A stretch of DNA of 64,000 nucleotides. It comes from Mesorhizobium loti (lineage in GTDB: Bacteria; Pseudomonadota; Alphaproteobacteria; Rhizobiales; Rhizobiaceae). This document shows, piece after piece, positions 35,558 through 45,476 of this stretch (position 1 is its first letter; every line of letters starts with the position of its first letter). A model generated the notes under the pieces. That model was not told the DNA's origin. It made no database searches and was given only the letters and a program-made list of their open reading frames with translations. The position numbers and the translations under genes were made by a program. The DNA lies in the NCBI GenBank assembly GCA_014189435.1, contig CP050293.1:2981001-3045000 (forward strand). The letters are read 5' to 3'.

Positions 35558-36961
35558 ATGAACACCGCGCTCGCTCTCGCATACCATGCAGCACAGGCAT
35601 GGATTGACGGGCTGGATGATCGTTCGGTGGCGGCCACGGCCACCCTACCGGACCTCAAGCGGTCATTCACCGGTCCGTTGCCGATCGATGGCCGCAGCGC
35701 GAAGGACGTGATCCAGGCACTCGTCAGAGACGCCGGCGCCGGGATGCATGGCAGCGCAGGCGGACGTTTCTTTGCCTGGGTGGTTGGCGGTGGGCTGGAA
35801 TCCGCGCTCGCGGCCGACTGGCTCGTTGCCACCTGGGATCAGAACGCAGCGCTCTATTCGGCCAGTCCTGCGTCCGCAGTAATCGAAGAAACAGCCGGCG
35901 AATGGGTCAAGGAACTGCTCGATCTGCCGCGCGACGCCTCTTTTGCTTTCACCAGCGGTTGCCAGATGGCGCACATGACGAGCCTTGCGGCCGCGCGGGT
36001 GGCGCTGCTCAAGCGCGTCGGCTGGAATGTGGAAGAGGACGGGCTGTTTGGAGCGCCTGGGATCAGAGTGCTGACGAGCGACCAGCGGCACGTCACCATA
36101 GACCGCGCGGTGCGCTTTCTGGGGATCGGCCGCAACGCCATTGAACAATTGAAAACGGAGGGGGATGGACGCGTCTCTCCCGCGGTTCTCGATGGCGCGC
36201 TTTCCGAAAACTCCAAGCCGGCCATACTCGTGCTGAATGCCGCCGACTTGAACATCGGCGCATGCGACCCGTTCAAGGACTTGATCCCAATGGCGCATTC
36301 GGCCGGCGCCTGGGTTCACATCGACGGCGCATTCGGTCTTTTCGCCCGCGCGAGCCGGGCGTACCGCCACCTGCTCGACGGTGTGGAAATGGCCGACAGC
36401 TGGGCGACCGACGGCCACAAATGGCTGAACGTTCCCTTCGATTGCGGTATCGCGATCATCGCGGATCGCAACGCGCATCGGACTGCGATGACATCGAACG
36501 CCTCCTATGTCGCGCCAGTAGCTGTCGCGCGGGACCAGATAGACTGGAACCCGGAATACTCTCGCCGGGCGCGCGGCGTTCCCGTCTATGCCGCGCTCAA
36601 GGAACTCGGCCGCAACGGTGTTGAGGCTTTGGTGGATCGCTGCTGTGCGCATTGTGCCAACATCGTCGAGGGGATTGGCAAACTGCCGGGCGCCGAGATT
36701 CTTGCAAGGCCAACGCTCAATCAGGGTCTGCTAAGGTTCGGCCGGCCAGGCGCATCCCCCGAGGAAAATGACGTCTTCACCGACGAAACAATTCAAAAAA
36801 TCAACGCGACAGGCGAAGCCTTCTTCTCCGGCACGACATGGCGCAACCGCCGCGCCATGCGCGTCAGCGTGGTCAACTGGCGCACCGGCGAGCAGGATGT
36901 GAAGCGGGCGATCGCGGCCGCGACTTCTGTGCTGACGCCGGAAGTAGCCACGCCCATTTGA
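35558..36961 (+). CDS. Pyridoxal-dependent decarboxylase, group II
   Basis: This 467-residue PLP enzyme of the aromatic-L-amino-acid/glutamate decarboxylase family has FTSGCQMAHMTSLAAAR (near residue 130), HIDGAFGLFAR (near residue 255) and the PLP lysine in TDGHKWLNVPFDCG (near residue 288). Members decarboxylate amino acids such as tyrosine, DOPA or diaminobutyrate, and the substrate cannot be told by eye. The start at 35558 (MNTALALAYH) was chosen because the family fold begins there. Confidence 0.88.
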   Translation: MNTALALAYHAAQAWIDGLDDRSVAATATLPDLKRSFTGPLPIDGRSAKDVIQALVRDAGAGMHGSAGGRFFAWVVGGGLESALAADWLVATWDQNAALYSASPASAVIEETAGEWVKELLDLPRDASFAFTSGCQMAHMTSLAAARVALLKRVGWNVEEDGLFGAPGIRVLTSDQRHVTIDRAVRFLGIGRNAIEQLKTEGDGRVSPAVLDGALSENSKPAILVLNAADLNIGACDPFKDLIPMAHSAGAWVHIDGAFGLFARASRAYRHLLDGVEMADSWATDGHKWLNVPFDCGIAIIADRNAHRTAMTSNASYVAPVAVARDQIDWNPEYSRRARGVPVYAALKELGRNGVEALVDRCCAHCANIVEGIGKLPGAEILARPTLNQGLLRFGRPGASPEENDVFTDETIQKINATGEAFFSGTTWRNRRAMRVSVVNWRTGEQDVKRAIAAATSVLTPEVATPI

Positions 36962-37063
36962 CCGAAGGTTCCGCCACTTGCCAATGCCTAGGCTTTCCGG
37001 CTAATTCCGCGCGCATCCTTCAAATGTCCTCACGCGATCCTCGCGTGCTGCGGAGTGCGCGAC

Positions 37064-37564
37064 ATGTCCCTTCCCGAAAAAGCCTTTCCGGTCTCCTGGG
37101 ACCAGTTCCATCGTGACGCCCGCGCGCTCGCCTGGCGGCTGGCCGGCGCCAACAAGGGACAGTGGAAAGCGATCGTCTGCATCACGCGAGGCGGGCTGGT
37201 CCCGGCGGCGATCATCTCGCGCGAACTCGGCATCCGCGTCATCGAGACGGTCTGTGTCGCCTCCTATCACGACTATACCAGCCAGGGGCAGTTGCAGGTC
37301 CTCAAAGAGATCACCCCTGCCCTGCTCGCCGAAGACGGCGCCGGCGTGCTGATCATCGACGACCTCACCGACACCGGCAAGACGGCGGGCATCGTGCGCG
37401 CGATGATGCCCAAGGCGCATTTCGCCACCGTCTACGCCAAGCCGAAAGGCCGGCCGCTGGTCGATACTTTCGTCACCGAAGTCAGCCAGGACACCTGGAT
37501 CTATTTCCCGTGGGACATGGGCTTCACCTACCAGAAGCCGATCGCCGACGACCACGCTGGCTGA
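37064..37564 (+). CDS. gpt: Xanthine/guanine phosphoribosyltransferase
   Basis: This enzyme joins xanthine, guanine or hypoxanthine to PRPP in purine salvage. The 166-residue protein has the type I PRTase fold with [17 protein letters not shown] (near residue 40) and the PRPP-binding loop [14 protein letters not shown] (near residue 97). The length and GFTYQKPI tail match bacterial Gpt. The start at 37064 (MSLPEKAF) is favoured over an ATG three codons upstream. Confidence 0.9.
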   Translation: MSLPEKAFPVSWDQFHRDARALAWRLAGANKGQWKAIVCITRGGLVPAAIISRELGIRVIETVCVASYHDYTSQGQLQVLKEITPALLAEDGAGVLIIDDLTDTGKTAGIVRAMMPKAHFATVYAKPKGRPLVDTFVTEVSQDTWIYFPWDMGFTYQKPIADDHAG

Positions 37565-37775
37565 TTCGCAACGAACCGCTTTTTTCCAGATAAGCCGCCA
37601 CTGACGACAATATTTTGCTTTCGCGGATGGCTCCGCGGGGCAAGATATCCTGTGAAATCGACCTCTGTTGGCGCAAATCGGCAACCTGATCAAAGTTTTT
37701 ACTTTTATTGCTCATAATTCGCCGTAAGATTCGTAAGACGGCAAACGATTCTGGAGGCTGGGGCTAGCTTCTCCG

Positions 37776-38264
37776 ATGTTGACGAGGCCAACGACGCACA
37801 ACCATCTGGTCGAAAGGGTCAGGCGACTCTTCGGCACCGCACCCTGTCGCCTGCAGGTTGCCGCCCTGCCCTGGCGCGATACCGGGAACGGCGTCGAAAT
37901 CATGCTGATCACCAGCCGCGATACCGGCCGCTGGGTTTTGCCCAAGGGCTGGCCGGAGGCCAGGGAGCCGCTCTGCGAGGCCGCGGCGCGCGAAGCCGGC
38001 GAGGAAGCCGGGCTGCGCGGCAGTGTCTCTCATCTCGAAGCCGGCCGTTACTTCTACGCCAAGATGCTGGCTTCCGGCGAAGAAGTGCCCTGCGAGGTCC
38101 TGGTGTTCCCGCTGCACGTCGACAAGATCGCCGACCGCTGGAAGGAAAAGCACTCGCGCACCCGCAAATGGGTCAGTTCCAGCGAAGCGGTGCGCATGAT
38201 CAACGAACCCGATCTTTGCCAGATCATCGCCTATTTCTGCGCCGACCCGCACAGCTTCCCCTGA
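37776..38264 (+). CDS. NUDIX hydrolase
   Basis: This 162-residue NUDIX protein resembles the diphosphoinositol-polyphosphate/Ap4A type. WVLPKGWPEAREPLCEAAAR leads into the Nudix box with REAGEEAGLRG (near residue 75). It should cleave a nucleoside or inositol diphosphate. The N-terminal HNHLVERVRRLFG is a short leader. No neighbour hints at the substrate. Confidence 0.85.
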   Translation: MLTRPTTHNHLVERVRRLFGTAPCRLQVAALPWRDTGNGVEIMLITSRDTGRWVLPKGWPEAREPLCEAAAREAGEEAGLRGSVSHLEAGRYFYAKMLASGEEVPCEVLVFPLHVDKIADRWKEKHSRTRKWVSSSEAVRMINEPDLCQIIAYFCADPHSFP

Positions 38265-38392
38265 CGGGCGGCCACACCGCGCTCCTTGCAAACAGGGCTG
38301 GTTTGCAAACGCAAGACACATTGCCGCGCATCGACATGAATGCTTTGCTAAGGAATCGGGGGTACGATTCGGCAGTTTTGGTATTTTGGTCG

Positions 38393-38704
38393 ATGGCGAA
38401 CCCTGCAAATCCAAGTCTAAACGAATCCGACGAGCCCCAGCGCGAGCATCGTCCGCGCGTGCTCAAGGGCGGTTCAATCATCACCGGAATTTCGAATTCG
38501 GAAGTCGGTTGCACGCTGCGCAATCAGCACGTAGGTGGCGCCGAACTGAAAGTGCCGCTGGAAGCCCGGGTTCCCGATCACTTTCTTCTCTATGTGCCGC
38601 TCGACGGCGTTGCCTATCGGTGCGAAGTCCGCTGGCGGCGCAACGATCGCATCGGGGTACAGTTCACCAGCACCGAGCCAAAACCCCGGCTGCATTACGG
38701 CTGA
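38393..38704 (+). CDS. PilZ-domain-like protein, 103 residues
   Basis: This small protein has the same core as the product of 20021-20278: EHRPRVLKGGSIITG, GCTLRNQHVGGAELKVPLEA and CEVRWRRNDRIGVQF. This is a PilZ-like beta barrel. The Arg-rich start and NQHVGG motif are degenerate compared with the classic RxxxR and D/NxSxxG, so cyclic di-GMP binding is uncertain. The start at 38393 (MANPANPS) is favoured; the frame is open further upstream but not protein-like. Confidence 0.75.
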   Translation: MANPANPSLNESDEPQREHRPRVLKGGSIITGISNSEVGCTLRNQHVGGAELKVPLEARVPDHFLLYVPLDGVAYRCEVRWRRNDRIGVQFTSTEPKPRLHYG

Positions 38705-39096
38705 TCCTGCCAGGACACGGTGGTTGGCAAGCTCGCGCCTGGACCCACCCTTGACGACACTTTGGATCGTTGCCGCATCTGCGTTGCCAGCCAGCGACAA
38801 AATCGCGATCGCTGCACCGCATTCTATCCCCGTTATCCACATATGTGACACACAAGATGTTGGGGTCACAAAAGCTACGCAAACGAATCCTTGACGGCGC
38901 AAAACGAGTCGCCTTTTATAGGCCATGCGCTCCTGTTGAGAGTGCGACCGGAAAGTTCTGAGCCCGGTCTTTTTCCCGGATTATGTGCGTTTTTGCTCGC
39001 ATTTCCGCCTGTTTACGAGGCCGGCGGAAGCGTTGGGATTGTGGGGCGGTTGGGGACGATAGGGACAATTGTCGGACTGGAATAAATTGTCTGTTA

Positions 39097-39141
39097 ATAC
39101 TATATTTAGTGTTTGCAGGTAGGTTCGACGCTAGATAGTGT
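39097..39141. promoter_or_regulatory. Candidate NrdR box pair upstream of nrdJ
   Basis: ATACTATATTTAGTGT (39097-39112) closely matches the NrdR box, acaCwATATwTwGtgt. A weaker copy, CGACGCTAGATAGTGT, lies at 39126-39141, 29 bases start to start, slightly closer than the 31-32 bases usual for NrdR pairs. NrdR represses ribonucleotide reductase genes in many bacteria, including nrdJ. The match is by eye. Confidence 0.6.
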
Positions 39142-39344
39142 GAATTTCCCTCGAACGAGGGAATCGGAAAAAAATCAGTTTTGAGGGACCTGCGGGGTTC
39201 GTCGGCGCGTTGGACAGGCACTTCGCAAGGAGTTTGACCAGCAGGGCCGGCGGAGACTGCAAAATGGAGAGCCGGCCGTTTTCGGACGCCGGCAGACGGC
39301 GGACATGCGCGTTTCGCATTGGGGGCAGAAATCCCTGGGGAAAA

Positions 39345-39360
39345 GCGCTATATATAGACA
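39345..39360. promoter_or_regulatory. Third NrdR-box-like palindrome, next to the nrdJ start
   Basis: GCGCTATATATAGACA contains the perfect palindrome CTATATATAG and matches the core of the NrdR box. It ends 15 bases before the nrdJ ATG, where bound protein would block transcription or the ribosome site lies at its edge. Confidence 0.45.
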
Positions 39361-39375
39361 AAAGGGACCGGACCA

Positions 39376-42300
39376 ATGCGCATCGAGCGTCGTTTCACCA
39401 AGCCAGGACAATCAGCCTATGCGGAGATCGAATTCCGCAAGGCGCTTTCGGAGATCAAGAATCCGGATGGTTCGGTGGTGTTCCGTCTCGATAACATCGA
39501 CGTGCCGGCGCAGTTCTCCCAGGTCGCCGCCGATATCCTGGCGCAGAAGTATTTCCGCAAGGCCGGTGTCCCCGCGCGCCTGAAGAAGATCGAAGAGAAC
39601 GACGTCCCCTCCTTCCTGTGGCGCTCCGTCGCCGATGAGGCCGAGCTTGCCAAGCTGCCCGAGGCCGAACGCTACGGCTCCGAGATCGATGCGCGTCAGG
39701 TCTTCGACCGGCTGGCCGGCACCTGGACCTATTGGGGCTGGAAGGGCGGCTACTTCAAGGCGTCGGAGGACGACGCGCGCGCCTTCCGTGACGAGCTTGC
39801 CTATATGCTGGCTACGCAGCGCGTGGCGCCGAACTCGCCGCAATGGTTCAACACCGGCCTGCATTGGGCTTATGGCATCGACGGCCCGAGCCAGGGCCAC
39901 TTCTATGTCGACCCCTTCACCGGCAAGCTGACCAAGTCGAAGTCCTCCTACGAGCATCCGCAGCCGCATGCCTGCTTCATCCAGGGCGTGCAGGACGACC
40001 TCGTCAACGAGGGCGGCATCATGGACCTGTGGGTGCGTGAAGCGCGCCTGTTCAAATACGGCTCCGGCACCGGCTCCAACTTCTCGCTGCTGCGCGGCGA
40101 AGGCGAGAAGCTGTCGGGCGGCGGCCGCTCGTCCGGCCTGATGAGCTTCCTCAAGATCGGCGACCGCGCGGCGGGCGCCATCAAGTCGGGCGGCACGACG
40201 CGCCGCGCCGCCAAGATGGTCATTGTCGACGCCGACCATCCCGATATCGAGGAATTCATCGACTGGAAGGTCAATGAAGAGCAGAAGGTCGCCTCGCTGG
40301 TGACCGGCTCGAAGATCGTCAAGAAGCATCTCGAAGCGATCATGAAGGCCTGCGTCAACTGCGAAGGCAATGGCGACGACTGCTTCGACCCGGCCATCAA
40401 CACCGCGCTGAAGCGCGAGATCAAGGCGGCCAAGAAGTCCGCCGTGCCGGAGAACTACATCTACCGCGTCATCCAGTTCGCCAAGCAGGGCTATTCGTCG
40501 ATGTCGTTCAAGACCTACGACACCGACTGGGATTCGGATGCCTACCTGACCGTTTCGGGCCAGAACTCCAACAATTCGGTGTCGCTGAAGGACAATTTCC
40601 TGCGCGCCGTCGAGGACGATGCCGACTGGCACCTCACCGCCCGCAAGGACGGCAAGGTGCTGAAGACGCTGAAGGCCAGGGATCTCTGGGAAAAGATCGG
40701 CTACGCCGCCTGGGCTTCGGCCGATCCGGGCCTGCATTTCAACACGACGATGAATGACTGGCACACCTGCGCTTCCGCTGGTGCGATCCGGGCGTCCAAC
40801 CCGTGCTCGGAATACATGTTCCTCGACGACACGGCCTGCAACCTGGCCTCGATCAATCTGCTGCCCTACCGCAATGCGGACGGCACCATCGACATCGCTG
40901 CCTATGAACACACCGTGCGGCTGTGGACCATCGTGCTCGAAATCTCGGTCATGATGGCGCAGTTCCCGTCGAAGGAGATCGCCAAGCAGTCCTACGAATA
41001 CCGCACGCTCGGCCTCGGCTATGCCAATATCGGCGGCCTGCTGATGACGTCGGGCATTCCCTACGATTCCGACGAAGGCCGCGCGATCTGCGCCGCACTC
41101 ACCGCCATCATGACCGGCATGGCCTATGCCACTTCAGCCGAGATGGCCGGCGAGCTCGGCGCCTTCGCCGATTACGATCGCAATGCGCAGAACATGCTGC
41201 GTGTCATGCGCAACCATCGCCGTGCCGCTTATGGCGAGAAGCAGGGGTATGAGAAGCTCGCCGTCAACCCGGTGCCGCTGGTCGCTTCCGACCTGAAGCA
41301 GCAGGACCTTGCCACCCATGCCAAGGCCGCCTGGGATCGTGCCATCGAGCTTGGCGAGGAGCATGGCTACCGCAATGCGCAGGCGACCGTGATCGCGCCG
41401 ACCGGCACGATCGGCCTGGTCATGGATTGCGACACCACCGGCATCGAGCCCGATTTCGCCCTGGTGAAGTTCAAGAAGCTGGCCGGCGGCGGCTACTTCA
41501 AGATCATCAACCGCGCCGTGCCGGAAGCGCTGCGCACGCTCGGCTATTCCGAAGCCCAGATCGGCGAGATGGAGGCCTATGCGGTCGGCCACGGCAACCT
41601 CAACCAGGCGCCCGCCATCAACCCCGGCGCGCTCAAGGCCAAGGGTTTCACCGACGAGAAGATCGCGGCGCTCAATGCAGCCTTGAAGTCGGCCTTCGAC
41701 ATCAAGTTCGTCTTCAACCAGTGGACGCTCGGCGCCGACTGGGTGAAGGAGAATTTTGGCTTCACCGACGAGCAGCTCAACGATTTCTCGTTCGAAATCC
41801 TGCCGGCGCTGGGTTTTTCCAGGAAGGACATCGAGGCCGCCAACATCCATGTCTGCGGTGCCATGACGCTGGAAGGCGCACCCTTCCTCAAGGCCGAACA
41901 CCTCGCCGTGTTCGACTGCGCCAGCCCGTGCGGCAAGATCGGCAAGCGCTCGCTGTCGATCAACAGCCACATCCAGATGATGGCGGCGGCACAGCCCTTC
42001 ATCTCCGGCGCCATCTCGAAGACCATCAACATGCCCAACGATGCGACGGTGGAAGACGCCAAGGGCGCCTACATGCTGTCGTGGAAGCTGGCGCTGAAGG
42101 CCAACGCGCTCTACCGCGACGGCTCGAAGCTGTCGCAGCCGCTCAATTCCTCGCTGCTTGCCGATGGCGAGGACGATGAGGACGAAGCCCTCGAGCAGCT
42201 GATCGCCGCACCGGCGGCGGCGCGCGCTGCACAGATCACCGAGCGGATCGTCGAGCGCATCATCGAGCGCGTGTCGCGCGAGCAGGAAAAGCTGCCCGGC

Positions 42301-43158
42301 CGCCGCAAGGGCTACACCCAGAAGGCCAAGATCGGTGGCAACACCATCTTCCTGCGCACCGGCGAATATGACGATGGCCGTCTCGGCGAGATCTTCATCG
42401 ACATGAACAAGGAAGGCGCGACGTTGCGTGGCCTTCTCAACAACTTCGCCATCGCCATTTCGCTGGGCCTGCAATATGGCGTGCCGCTCGACGAATATGT
42501 GCACGCCTTCACCTTCACCAAGTTCGAGCCAGCCGGCATGGTGCAAGGCAATGACGCCATCAAGAGCGCGACGTCGATCCTCGACTACGTGTTCCGCGAG
42601 CTGGCGATCTCCTATCTCGGTCGCAACGACCTCGCCCATGTCGACCAGTCGGACTTTTCCAACACCGCACTTGGCCGTGGCATCAGCGAGGGCAAGACGG
42701 ATGCGGTCTCCAAGGGCCTGACCCGTGGCGCCTCGCCGGTGAAGCTGGTGTCGCGCGTCAGCGGCAACGATCCGAAAGGCTTTGCGGCTCCCTCGGGCGC
42801 CCCTGCCCGCTCGGCACCGACCGCCTTCTCCGGCTCCAACGTGCTGGCGCTGAAGCCCGCCAGCGACGAAGCGGTCGCCTACAAGCGCGACTATGAGGAG
42901 CGGGCGAAGGAACTGGCCGAGGACATCGCCTTCGAGGACGCGGCGGGTGTTGCTTCCGACGCCACGGCGGGATTGTTCACCGACGCCGCGGCCGTCGAGG
43001 CGGCCGAAGCCAAGAAACTCGCCAACGACCGCCGCGCCAGGTCACTGCTACAGGGCTACACCGGCAATTCCTGCTCCGAGTGCCAGAATTTCACGATGGT
43101 GCGGAATGGGACCTGTGAGAAGTGCGACACGTGTGGTTCGACGAGCGGGTGCAGCTGA
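39376..43158 (+). CDS. nrdJ: Adenosylcobalamin-dependent ribonucleotide reductase (class II)
   Basis: This enzyme makes deoxyribonucleotides from ribonucleotides with coenzyme B12 instead of a tyrosyl radical, so it works with or without oxygen. The 1260-residue product is the long form typical of Rhizobiales. Visible are [13 protein letters not shown] (near residue 198), the active-site region [18 protein letters not shown] (near residue 475) and a Cys-rich C-terminal tail ([14 protein letters not shown]) that likely passes electrons from thioredoxin and may bind zinc. It is probably the cell's main reductase and should depend on B12 supply. NrdR-like boxes precede it. Confidence 0.97.
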   Translation: MRIERRFTKPGQSAYAEIEFRKALSEIKNPDGSVVFRLDNIDVPAQFSQVAADILAQKYFRKAGVPARLKKIEENDVPSFLWRSVADEAELAKLPEAERYGSEIDARQVFDRLAGTWTYWGWKGGYFKASEDDARAFRDELAYMLATQRVAPNSPQWFNTGLHWAYGIDGPSQGHFYVDPFTGKLTKSKSSYEHPQPHACFIQGVQDDLVNEGGIMDLWVREARLFKYGSGTGSNFSLLRGEGEKLSGGGRSSGLMSFLKIGDRAAGAIKSGGTTRRAAKMVIVDADHPDIEEFIDWKVNEEQKVASLVTGSKIVKKHLEAIMKACVNCEGNGDDCFDPAINTALKREIKAAKKSAVPENYIYRVIQFAKQGYSSMSFKTYDTDWDSDAYLTVSGQNSNNSVSLKDNFLRAVEDDADWHLTARKDGKVLKTLKARDLWEKIGYAAWASADPGLHFNTTMNDWHTCASAGAIRASNPCSEYMFLDDTACNLASINLLPYRNADGTIDIAAYEHTVRLWTIVLEISVMMAQFPSKEIAKQSYEYRTLGLGYANIGGLLMTSGIPYDSDEGRAICAALTAIMTGMAYATSAEMAGELGAFADYDRNAQNMLRVMRNHRRAAYGEKQGYEKLAVNPVPLVASDLKQQDLATHAKAAWDRAIELGEEHGYRNAQATVIAPTGTIGLVMDCDTTGIEPDFALVKFKKLAGGGYFKIINRAVPEALRTLGYSEAQIGEMEAYAVGHGNLNQAPAINPGALKAKGFTDEKIAALNAALKSAFDIKFVFNQWTLGADWVKENFGFTDEQLNDFSFEILPALGFSRKDIEAANIHVCGAMTLEGAPFLKAEHLAVFDCASPCGKIGKRSLSINSHIQMMAAAQPFISGAISKTINMPNDATVEDAKGAYMLSWKLALKANALYRDGSKLSQPLNSSLLADGEDDEDEALEQLIAAPAAARAAQITERIVERIIERVSREQEKLPGRRKGYTQKAKIGGNTIFLRTGEYDDGRLGEIFIDMNKEGATLRGLLNNFAIAISLGLQYGVPLDEYVHAFTFTKFEPAGMVQGNDAIKSATSILDYVFRELAISYLGRNDLAHVDQSDFSNTALGRGISEGKTDAVSKGLTRGASPVKLVSRVSGNDPKGFAAPSGAPARSAPTAFSGSNVLALKPASDEAVAYKRDYEERAKELAEDIAFEDAAGVASDATAGLFTDAAAVEAAEAKKLANDRRARSLLQGYTGNSCSECQNFTMVRNGTCEKCDTCGSTSGCS

Positions 43159-43190
43159 GAAAATTCTGAGGCGCTAAAACGCAACATCAT

Positions 43191-43214
43191 CGGCCCGGTC
43201 GTAAGATCGGGCCG
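43191..43214 (+). terminator. Hairpin after nrdJ
   Basis: CGGCCCGGTC (43191-43200) pairs with GATCGGGCCG (43205-43214) around GTAA, with one G-U pair. It lies 33 bases after the nrdJ stop. There is no T run, so it may be a weak terminator or a stabilising 3' stem. Confidence 0.5.
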
Positions 43215-43443
43215 GAATGGCAAACGGAACAAAAAGGGAAACTCATCTAAAACATTTAGATCGCGCACTTGCGCCAGAAGCACCAAAGCCGACCCAAGCT
43301 GGGCCGGCTTTGATACCGCGAATAAGCCGGAGCCCACGCGGGGCGACGAGATCGAAATCCCATCTCCTGTGCAAGGGTATCATATGGGGAGTCGGTTCTC
43401 GGAGTCGAGGTAGCTCAGGCAACTCCAGAAGAAAGATGTCTAA

Positions 43444-43608
43444 ATGACCACCAACGAACGTAAGACTTTCGACATTGGACGAAGCTCGAAGAGCGGCCAA
43501 TTCATTCCTGTGAAGGAAGCAGAGCGCCGTCCGAACACGACCACGGTCGAACGGGTCCCTAAGCCAGGCTATGGCGATACCAAGAACGAACCGCCACGCA
43601 AAAAGTGA
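43444..43608 (+). CDS. Small conserved-looking protein, 54 residues
   Basis: This small frame reads MTTNERKTFDIGRSSKSG, then QFIPVKEAERRPNTTTVERV and a basic C-terminus. The S-KSGQFIPVKEAERRPNTTTVE segment resembles a family of short proteins found in proteobacteria in which a '(S/T)GRFV-KAEAE--P-TTV-E' motif recurs, often in plasmid or genomic-island settings. It has no membrane segment. It is too short for many gene finders. It precedes an AT-rich XRE/ImmA pair. Confidence 0.65.
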   Translation: MTTNERKTFDIGRSSKSGQFIPVKEAERRPNTTTVERVPKPGYGDTKNEPPRKK

Positions 43609-43844
43609 CGTTGCCGACTGAGGCCAACTAAAATCTGTCGGCCGCAACGCAGTGGCCGACAGACCACGGAAGGCGAGATAACCAAAAAGCAGGCCGCCAC
43701 AACATGTTGTGTCACCCACAAAAAACAACCCACCATATTGATCTATCATGGACATTTTAGCGCTATTTAGTTATGTTGGTATCCGAATCGGCTGATTCGA
43801 ATGAAGGGCTATCTCCGGGTATATCGACGCTAGGGAGTTCTTGG

Positions 43845-44105
43845 ATGACGCCGCGTTATTTTGATGATCTAGGGTATGGGGCGGCGATAAAGCGCGCTCG
43901 CACAGAGAGGGGCCTTAGCTATAAAAACATAGCGAACGCCTTCAAAGTAAGCCTTGCCCTTGTGTCCTACGTTGAGCGTGGCGGTGAGCCTACGCCAGAT
44001 TTTGTTGCAGCCGCGAAGTCCAAGCTCAAAGTTGATAGAGAGCGGTTTGGCTTGGCTGCATTGGGTCGCAGTATTCAGACGGTAGCGAATCAGAACGAAA
44101 TTTGA
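43845..44105 (+). CDS. XRE-family helix-turn-helix regulator
   Basis: This 86-residue DNA-binding protein has an HTH in YGAAIKRARTERGLSYKNIA and VSLALVSYVERG. The ATG at 43845 follows AGGGAG by 8 bases; the frame is open up to 43773 without a ribosome site. Its end overlaps the region of the following peptidase gene start. XRE plus ImmA/IrrE pairs act as phage-like or mobile-element switches, in which the peptidase cleaves the repressor. The DNA is AT-rich compared with its neighbours, suggesting transfer. Confidence 0.8.
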   Translation: MTPRYFDDLGYGAAIKRARTERGLSYKNIANAFKVSLALVSYVERGGEPTPDFVAAAKSKLKVDRERFGLAALGRSIQTVANQNEI

Positions 44106-44113
44106 GGCGCTCG

Positions 44114-44764
44114 ATGGAAGCCGTTAGATTTTTTGGTCCTGATTTGAGTGACAGAACCATAAAAAAAGAGGCGGATCAACTGGCTTCAAGATGGAAATAT
44201 GTTAATAAAGGCTCCGTTGAATCCGTAGATATTTTGGATTTGATTGAGTTTAAACTTGAATTATTCGCCCCCGGATTTTCTCTAGCGATAATTTCTTCAA
44301 ACGACATGATGAAAATTCTAGGGGCCAGCTCCGACAAGGATATTTCGCTCGCGTTTACGTCACTTTCCGAAAAAATTATATATGTAACCGAAAATCTTTA
44401 TGAAGACGCCTACAATGGTGACGGATGGGCGCGTATACTGCTTGCGCATGAATTGGGCCATGCGGTTCTTCATAGCGACTACTCGAATAGAACGGCGCAC
44501 TTTAACTTCAAATATACGAATATAGCTCATTCAATAGATGAATTGCGGATACGCGGAATCCCATTGTATAGGGACCCCGAGCGACAGGCCGATATATTTG
44601 CAACATGCCTGATGGCACCCGACTATTTGATCGAGGGTTGCTCCAGCGCCTTAGTTCTAAGCAAAAAGGCAAAGATAGATATGTCGTCTGCTAGTACCCG
44701 TCTCAAATTTTTTAATGAAGAGAGGTTGGGACATAGACCTAGTTTCTCAATTCGTTTGCGATAG
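44114..44764 (+). CDS. ImmA/IrrE-type metallopeptidase
   Basis: This 216-residue protein carries the zinc-peptidase motif AHELGHAVLH near residue 117 (HExxH), with a downstream Glu in YRDPERQADIFATCLMAP, as in ImmA/IrrE proteins that cleave or inactivate cognate XRE repressors. The ATG at 44114 has GAGG 6 bases upstream. It lies directly after the XRE gene and is clearly AT-rich (many AAA/ATA codons), unlike almost all other genes in the window, so it was probably acquired by transfer. Confidence 0.85.
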   Translation: MEAVRFFGPDLSDRTIKKEADQLASRWKYVNKGSVESVDILDLIEFKLELFAPGFSLAIISSNDMMKILGASSDKDISLAFTSLSEKIIYVTENLYEDAYNGDGWARILLAHELGHAVLHSDYSNRTAHFNFKYTNIAHSIDELRIRGIPLYRDPERQADIFATCLMAPDYLIEGCSSALVLSKKAKIDMSSASTRLKFFNEERLGHRPSFSIRLR

Positions 44765-44855
44765 ACTACCTTAATTACGCACCCGGCCCTTGCTACGGCG
44801 CACGACATGGATCCGAACCACAATCTCTGCCCGGATCAGCCTCAAATCCTGACGT

Positions 44856-45476
44856 CTACCCCGCCGGCAACACCTGCAGCGTCTGCTCGTCAAACAATGG
44901 CTCGTCCTGACCGATGCGGACGAACAGCACTTTCCGCCCCTCACCCGCAGGCACCTCGAAATACTGGATGCCGTCAGGCATTTCGCCCCAGTCGCCGCAG
45001 GGCGGCTCCGGAACCTCGTTGGGGTCGGCAAGCGCTTTCAACTCTTTCGCGTAGGCGGCATCCGGGCTGAATGTGTAGCGTTTGACGCCGGCGGGTACTG
45101 TGCCCTCGGTGTAAGGCGCCAGCACGCAGCGTGCACTGACGGCCTTATCGGTCTTTTCCAGGAACAGGCGCCGCAAGGCAGCCTCGGCGGTTTCGCCTGA
45201 TATGATGTCGAAGACCTCGACAAGAGGATCGGCCGCGCCGCCATCGCTGTATTTGATGGCAAGCGCATTGCCGGTGAATTCGAAATGGATCTGGCGGAAG
45301 CCGAAGTCGCAGCGCTGCGCCCAGGCGGCCAGCCCGACATTTTTGTCCGTCAGCCTTTCCCACACGCATTTGTCGATGGGCGGGCGCGATGGCGCCGGCT
45401 CGTCCGCCACGGCGGCTATCGTCGCGGATGCAAGCAGGGCGCTGGCCCCGATAATCGATCTCATGGCGCTATTCAT
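44856..45476 (-). CDS. Exported protein of unknown function
   Basis: This 206-residue protein has a signal peptide (residues 1-24, ending AAVADE) and a Cys-containing mature part (KCVWERL, RCDFGFRQ, ARCVLAPY, PPCGDWGE). The four Cys residues suggest disulfides in the periplasm. It overlaps the upstream gene by 8 bases, so the two are probably co-expressed. I do not recognise the family. Confidence 0.7.
   Translation of the reverse strand: MNSAMRSIIGASALLASATIAAVADEPAPSRPPIDKCVWERLTDKNVGLAAWAQRCDFGFRQIHFEFTGNALAIKYSDGGAADPLVEVFDIISGETAEAALRRLFLEKTDKAVSARCVLAPYTEGTVPAGVKRYTFSPDAAYAKELKALADPNEVPEPPCGDWGEMPDGIQYFEVPAGEGRKVLFVRIGQDEPLFDEQTLQVLPAG

Larger units (their letters stand above)
38705..39375. 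other. 670-base regulatory region upstream of nrdJ
   Basis: No convincing gene is seen here. The region is less GC-rich than its surroundings near 39050-39160 and holds NrdR-box-like sites at 39097-39112, 39126-39141 and 39345-39360 and a perfect 9-base DnaA-box consensus (TTATCCACA) at 38833-38841. I saw no cobalamin-riboswitch core. Confidence 0.55.

Noticed and set aside
38705..39375. Cobalamin riboswitch upstream of nrdJ
   Set aside because: I looked for a B12-box core because the enzyme needs cobalamin, but saw no convincing match; the NrdR-like boxes explain regulation better.
39412..42639. Two long minus-strand frames opposite nrdJ
   Set aside because: They have no recognisable domain; nrdJ on the other strand is unambiguous.
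43217..43447. A 76-residue frame before the small 54-residue gene
   Set aside because: It has a Ser/Arg-rich composition with no motif. It overlaps the next start by ATGA, but this is likely chance.
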